The notes beneath the pieces are model-generated. The model was not told the origin of the DNA. It did no database searches and saw nothing but the letters and a program-made list of their open reading frames with translations. The position numbers were made by a program, and so were the translations under genes. From Acephala macrosclerotiorum (lineage: Eukaryota > Ascomycota > Leotiomycetes > Helotiales > Mollisiaceae): DNA of 10,899 bases. Positions 8,583-10,899 of this stretch are shown here, in pieces; the stretch's first letter is position 1; each line of letters begins with the position of its first letter. Where the stretch lies: the NCBI GenBank assembly GCA_014904845.1, contig MU119980.1:1-10899 (forward strand). The letters are read 5' to 3'.

Positions 8583-9617
8583 AAATCGCGTATTGCGTTT
8601 TAATAAACTCGATTTAATTTGATTAAAACTTTTAATAATATATTTAAATATTATAATTAAAAAACTTTTTTTCGAATTTAAATATTTTAATAATTTATTA
8701 AAAATTTTATTAATAGATTTTACGGCAAATATATATACTAAAAATTCGAGTAAATATTTCGTATAAAACGTTTTATATTTCGTAAAATTATTAGAATTAT
8801 TAATATAATTATTATCGAAAGAAATAAAGTTTATAATATATTATTTACAAAAATACTTTTTCGATTTATCGATTACAAAAAAATATTAATATATTTAAAA
8901 AATGCAAATAATAATTTAATAATTATAAATTTAAATAAAATAAACTTAAAAAAATTGCGTTTTATTTTCTATTTTTACGAATTTTTAATAATTAGAAAAT
9001 ATATTAAAAAACTTTTTTCAATTTTTGCGAATAAATTTAAAAAATAATCGATTATTATTATTAATAATATAAATAATCGATTATTATTATTAGTTTTTTC
9101 GTATAAAACTTTTTATTTTTTCAAATTTTTTAAATTTTTCGAGTTTTTCGATTCGTTTTTTTTTTTCATTTTAATTTCTACGCTAATCAAATTTAAAAGA
9201 TTTATTGCCAATAATAAAAAATATTATAATATATTTATATTTATATTAAAAAAATATAAAATTATTATTATTTTATTACAATTTAATATTACTTTATTTC
9301 GATCAATTTACGAGTTTCGATCAAATAATATACGTTTAATAATTGATTACACGTATAATATAAATAATATTTAAAAATCAAATATTGTTTTTTTTGATAT
9401 TTTAAATTTCGTTAATCGTATTAAAATTCTAAATACTATTTACAATATTTATAAATACTTATTTATTAAACAATTTTATCGAGTTTATTATATAACGTTT
9501 TACGAAAATCTCGATTTATATTTTAAAAACAATAAAAAACAAATTGAAATTATAAAAATACAATTATTCAAAATTTATAAATTGTATATTAAAAAAAAAA
9601 GTTTTCGATTTATTTAA
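8583..9617 (+). pseudogene. Unrecognised RIP-degraded coding remnant
   Basis: Frame 3 shows three long open runs separated by single TAA stops: 8754-9044 (97 codons), 9048-9371 (108 codons) and 9375-9614 (80 codons), with a final TAA at 9615. Stops at 8739 and 8751, and more before 8703, mark the decayed start, so the true beginning is uncertain. No ATG-led frame remains. The text has alternating hydrophobic and charged residues, with recognisable pieces such as FRFIDYKKILIYLKNANNN (about 8859-8915), RFIANNKKYYNIF (9198-9236) and FYRVYYITFYENLDLYF (9477-9527). Asn and Lys probably stand for many ancestral Asp, Glu and Gly. I cannot assign a family. FIANN resembles a mutated F-x-A-D-D, but the surrounding reverse transcriptase motifs are absent. 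Because RIP acts on duplicated DNA, it probably belonged to a repeated element or a duplicated gene. Confidence 0.6.
9043..9092. repeat. Exact 21-base direct repeat
   Basis: The same 21 bases occur at 9043-9063 and 9072-9092, a 29-base period. Each copy contains the palindrome ATAATCGATTAT and then an ATT run. The period is not a multiple of three, so the two copies are read in different frames within the coding remnant. This argues against a protein repeat and for a small duplication or convergence after RIP. Confidence 0.55.
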
Positions 9618-10262
9618 ATTTATTTTAATACTCGTTTTTAATTTATAAATATTTTAATCATTTTTTAATATAAATAAAAAACGCTAATAAAAAATCGATT
9701 TCAATTTTCGCGAATTTTTATCGTTTTTATTTTTATTTTCTCGATTAAATTATTTATTAATTTAAAAATTGCAATAATTTTTACTTTATAAAATTTTTTC
9801 AAATAAACAAAAAAAAAAAATATTTTATTGCTTTTTTTCAAAGAAATTAATATATTGAAATTTTATTATTAATAAATTTTTTTTAGTGAATTTTTTTTTT
9901 TATATAATATCTACTTTTTTTTTATTATTCAATTCTTATAAATAGACTTTAAATTGTAATTATTGTTTTATCGATTTTCTAAAGATTATTTTTTTTATTT
10001 TATTACTTTTTTTTAATTTATTAGATTTTATTAAAATAGTAAAATTGATTAATTTTTCTATAAAAAAAAAAATATATTTTAAGATTCAAATTTATTATAT
10101 ATTGAATTTTTTTTTTTTGATAAATTTCAAATGATTTATTCGCGATTCAACGACTATAAAAAAACGATAAATTAATTGTTTCAATTTTTTAAAAGAATTA
10201 TTTGAATAAATCTTTTTTCTAGTATTAAAAATCGAATTTTAATTAGAGATTTTTTAAAGTAA
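9618..10262. other. T-rich non-coding stretch
   Basis: Long T-runs with few CpG after about 9760, and no coherent coding frame on either strand. It resembles the 7240-8280 block in composition. Apart from a shared TATCGATTTTCT near 7292 and 9969, I could not align the two. Confidence 0.4.
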
Positions 10263-10556
10263 ATTCAATTAAATATTATAAAAAAAAAGTTTCAAAAATT
10301 GAAATTATATATTTATAAAATAAAAACTTTTATTAATCGAAAATACATCGAGAATTTTAAAAATTCTAATTTTTTTATTTTACTTTTCGTAAATTTAGTA
10401 TTTGTTAGTATTAACGAAAGAATTATCGACGATACTATTTACGAGAAACTCAAAAAAGTTTATAACAAGTTTCGAATTCTTTTCGAGAATCGATTTCGAG
10501 AATTTTCTAACGATGAATTTTTTCTTAGTACAGTAACTGGCATAAAGTTCCCGTGA
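10263..10556 (+). pseudogene. Unrecognised coding remnant cut by a transposon end
   Basis: Frame 3 is open for 97 codons after a TAA at 10260. The codon at 10299 is TTG, not ATG, so there is no visible true start. The part from about 10390 to 10530 is less degraded than the rest, with codons such as AAC, GAC, CTC and GAG. It reads NERIIDDTIYEKL (10411-10449) and LFENRFREFSNDEFF (10477-10521), which looks like a real charged, probably helical protein segment. I recognise no family. The last nine codons, including the TGA stop at 10554, lie in the new DNA that starts at 10531, so the apparent C terminus is foreign and the original gene is truncated. Confidence 0.5.
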
Positions 10557-10899
10557 TTTGCTGTTTTTACACCAAAACTCGCCTTATTCCACGCTGCGCA
10601 TCACAATAACCACCTTTTAAAAATACACAAGAATTAAAATCCCAAGTATTTCGAACAATTCTAATTAAATTGCTTCCTCGGATTGTATTTCATTTAACGT
10701 CTTAATAGAGAAGTAAAGTATTAAACTCAGAGAATGCAATATTTAAGCGAGTTTATTAGCGAATTGCATCATTTTACTCAATTCTTTTATTACTAGCCCA
10801 AAATTTACTAGGAATCTATTTGCCACTTTATTAAAACTTAGAAGAAATATGCGTAATGCTCCAATTAAAAGATCCCGCGACTCAGATATCTAGTAATTA
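10531..10899. mobile_element. Probable 5' end of an un-RIPed Tc1/mariner-type DNA transposon, partial
   Basis: At 10529-10530 there is a TA, and directly after it the sequence starts CAGTAACTGGCATAAAGTTC. Tc1/mariner elements insert at TA, and their terminal repeats commonly begin CAGT. From 10531 the DNA has normal dinucleotides (GG, CC, GC, CA, TG), with the first 90 bases richest in G+C, as in a terminal repeat. No transposase is visible in the 369 bases shown. A frame from ATG at 10856 is open to the window edge but has only 14 codons. Short frames at 10734-10796 and 10849-10893 are not convincing genes. The alternative is ordinary single-copy DNA bordering a RIPed block, and the second terminal repeat is out of view. 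Confidence 0.5.

Noticed and set aside
8713..8900. Frame-1 text with IDFT and later KYF, which suggested a copia-type integrase core
   Set aside because: It has more stops than frame 3 over the same bases, the second catalytic motif would need a frame change, and frame 3 continues as one long remnant to 9617.
9198..9215. FIANN as a possible mutated F-x-A-D-D motif of a LINE reverse transcriptase
   Set aside because: The other reverse transcriptase motifs are absent at the expected distances on both sides.
1..10530. A naturally AT-rich genome such as a mitochondrion, Plasmodium or an anaerobic fungus
   Set aside because: Recognisable genes are full of in-frame stops at Trp, Gln and Arg positions and show directional G-to-A and C-to-T changes, while DNA from 10531 onward has normal composition.
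10734..10893. Short ATG frames at 10734-10796 and 10849-10893, and an open 14-codon frame from 10856 to the edge
   Set aside because: They are too short and show no transposase motif. The last could be a transposase start but cannot be supported without more sequence.

Overview
The window is a repeat graveyard from what is most likely a filamentous ascomycete (Pezizomycotina). Bases 1 to about 10530 are extremely AT-rich, roughly 10-18% G+C in the lines I counted. GG, CC and isolated GC are almost absent, while CpG survives. That fits repeat-induced point mutation (RIP: C to T and, on the other strand, G to A, in duplicated DNA). It does not fit CpG-methylation decay, which would remove CpG first. 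No intact gene is visible in this part.

Bases about 423-7093 hold one nearly full-length Ty3/gypsy LTR retrotransposon on the plus strand, readable only by translating through RIP-made stop codons. The order is gag (423-1260, tail uncertain), a linker (1655-2310), an aspartic-protease-like segment (2341-2985), a linker (2986-3960), reverse transcriptase (3961-4860), RNase H and connection (4921-5556), and an integrase with zinc-binding, catalytic and C-terminal parts (5700-7093). Motif order, spacing and a mostly continuous reading frame make this secure. The reverse transcriptase and integrase aspartates are changed to asparagine, and the integrase zinc ligands to tyrosine, so the element is dead. 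I could not locate its LTRs.

Bases about 7240-8280 and 9620-10260 are T-rich and non-coding. The first is also CpG-poor compared with the retroelement. Between them, 8583-9617 carries a long plus-strand coding remnant of about 300 codons that I do not recognise. A second unrecognised remnant (10263-10556) runs into a sharp boundary.

At 10531 the composition changes within a few bases to ordinary DNA with CA, TG, GG, CC and GC. The new sequence begins CAGTAACTGG directly after a TA dinucleotide, as the end of a Tc1/mariner-type DNA transposon would. The simplest reading is a younger transposon inserted into already decayed DNA, continuing beyond the window.

I found no CRISPR array, tRNA, rRNA, or evidence for a new functional system. 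The observations of most interest are the unrecognised remnants, the strand polarity of the mutations and the 10531 junction.
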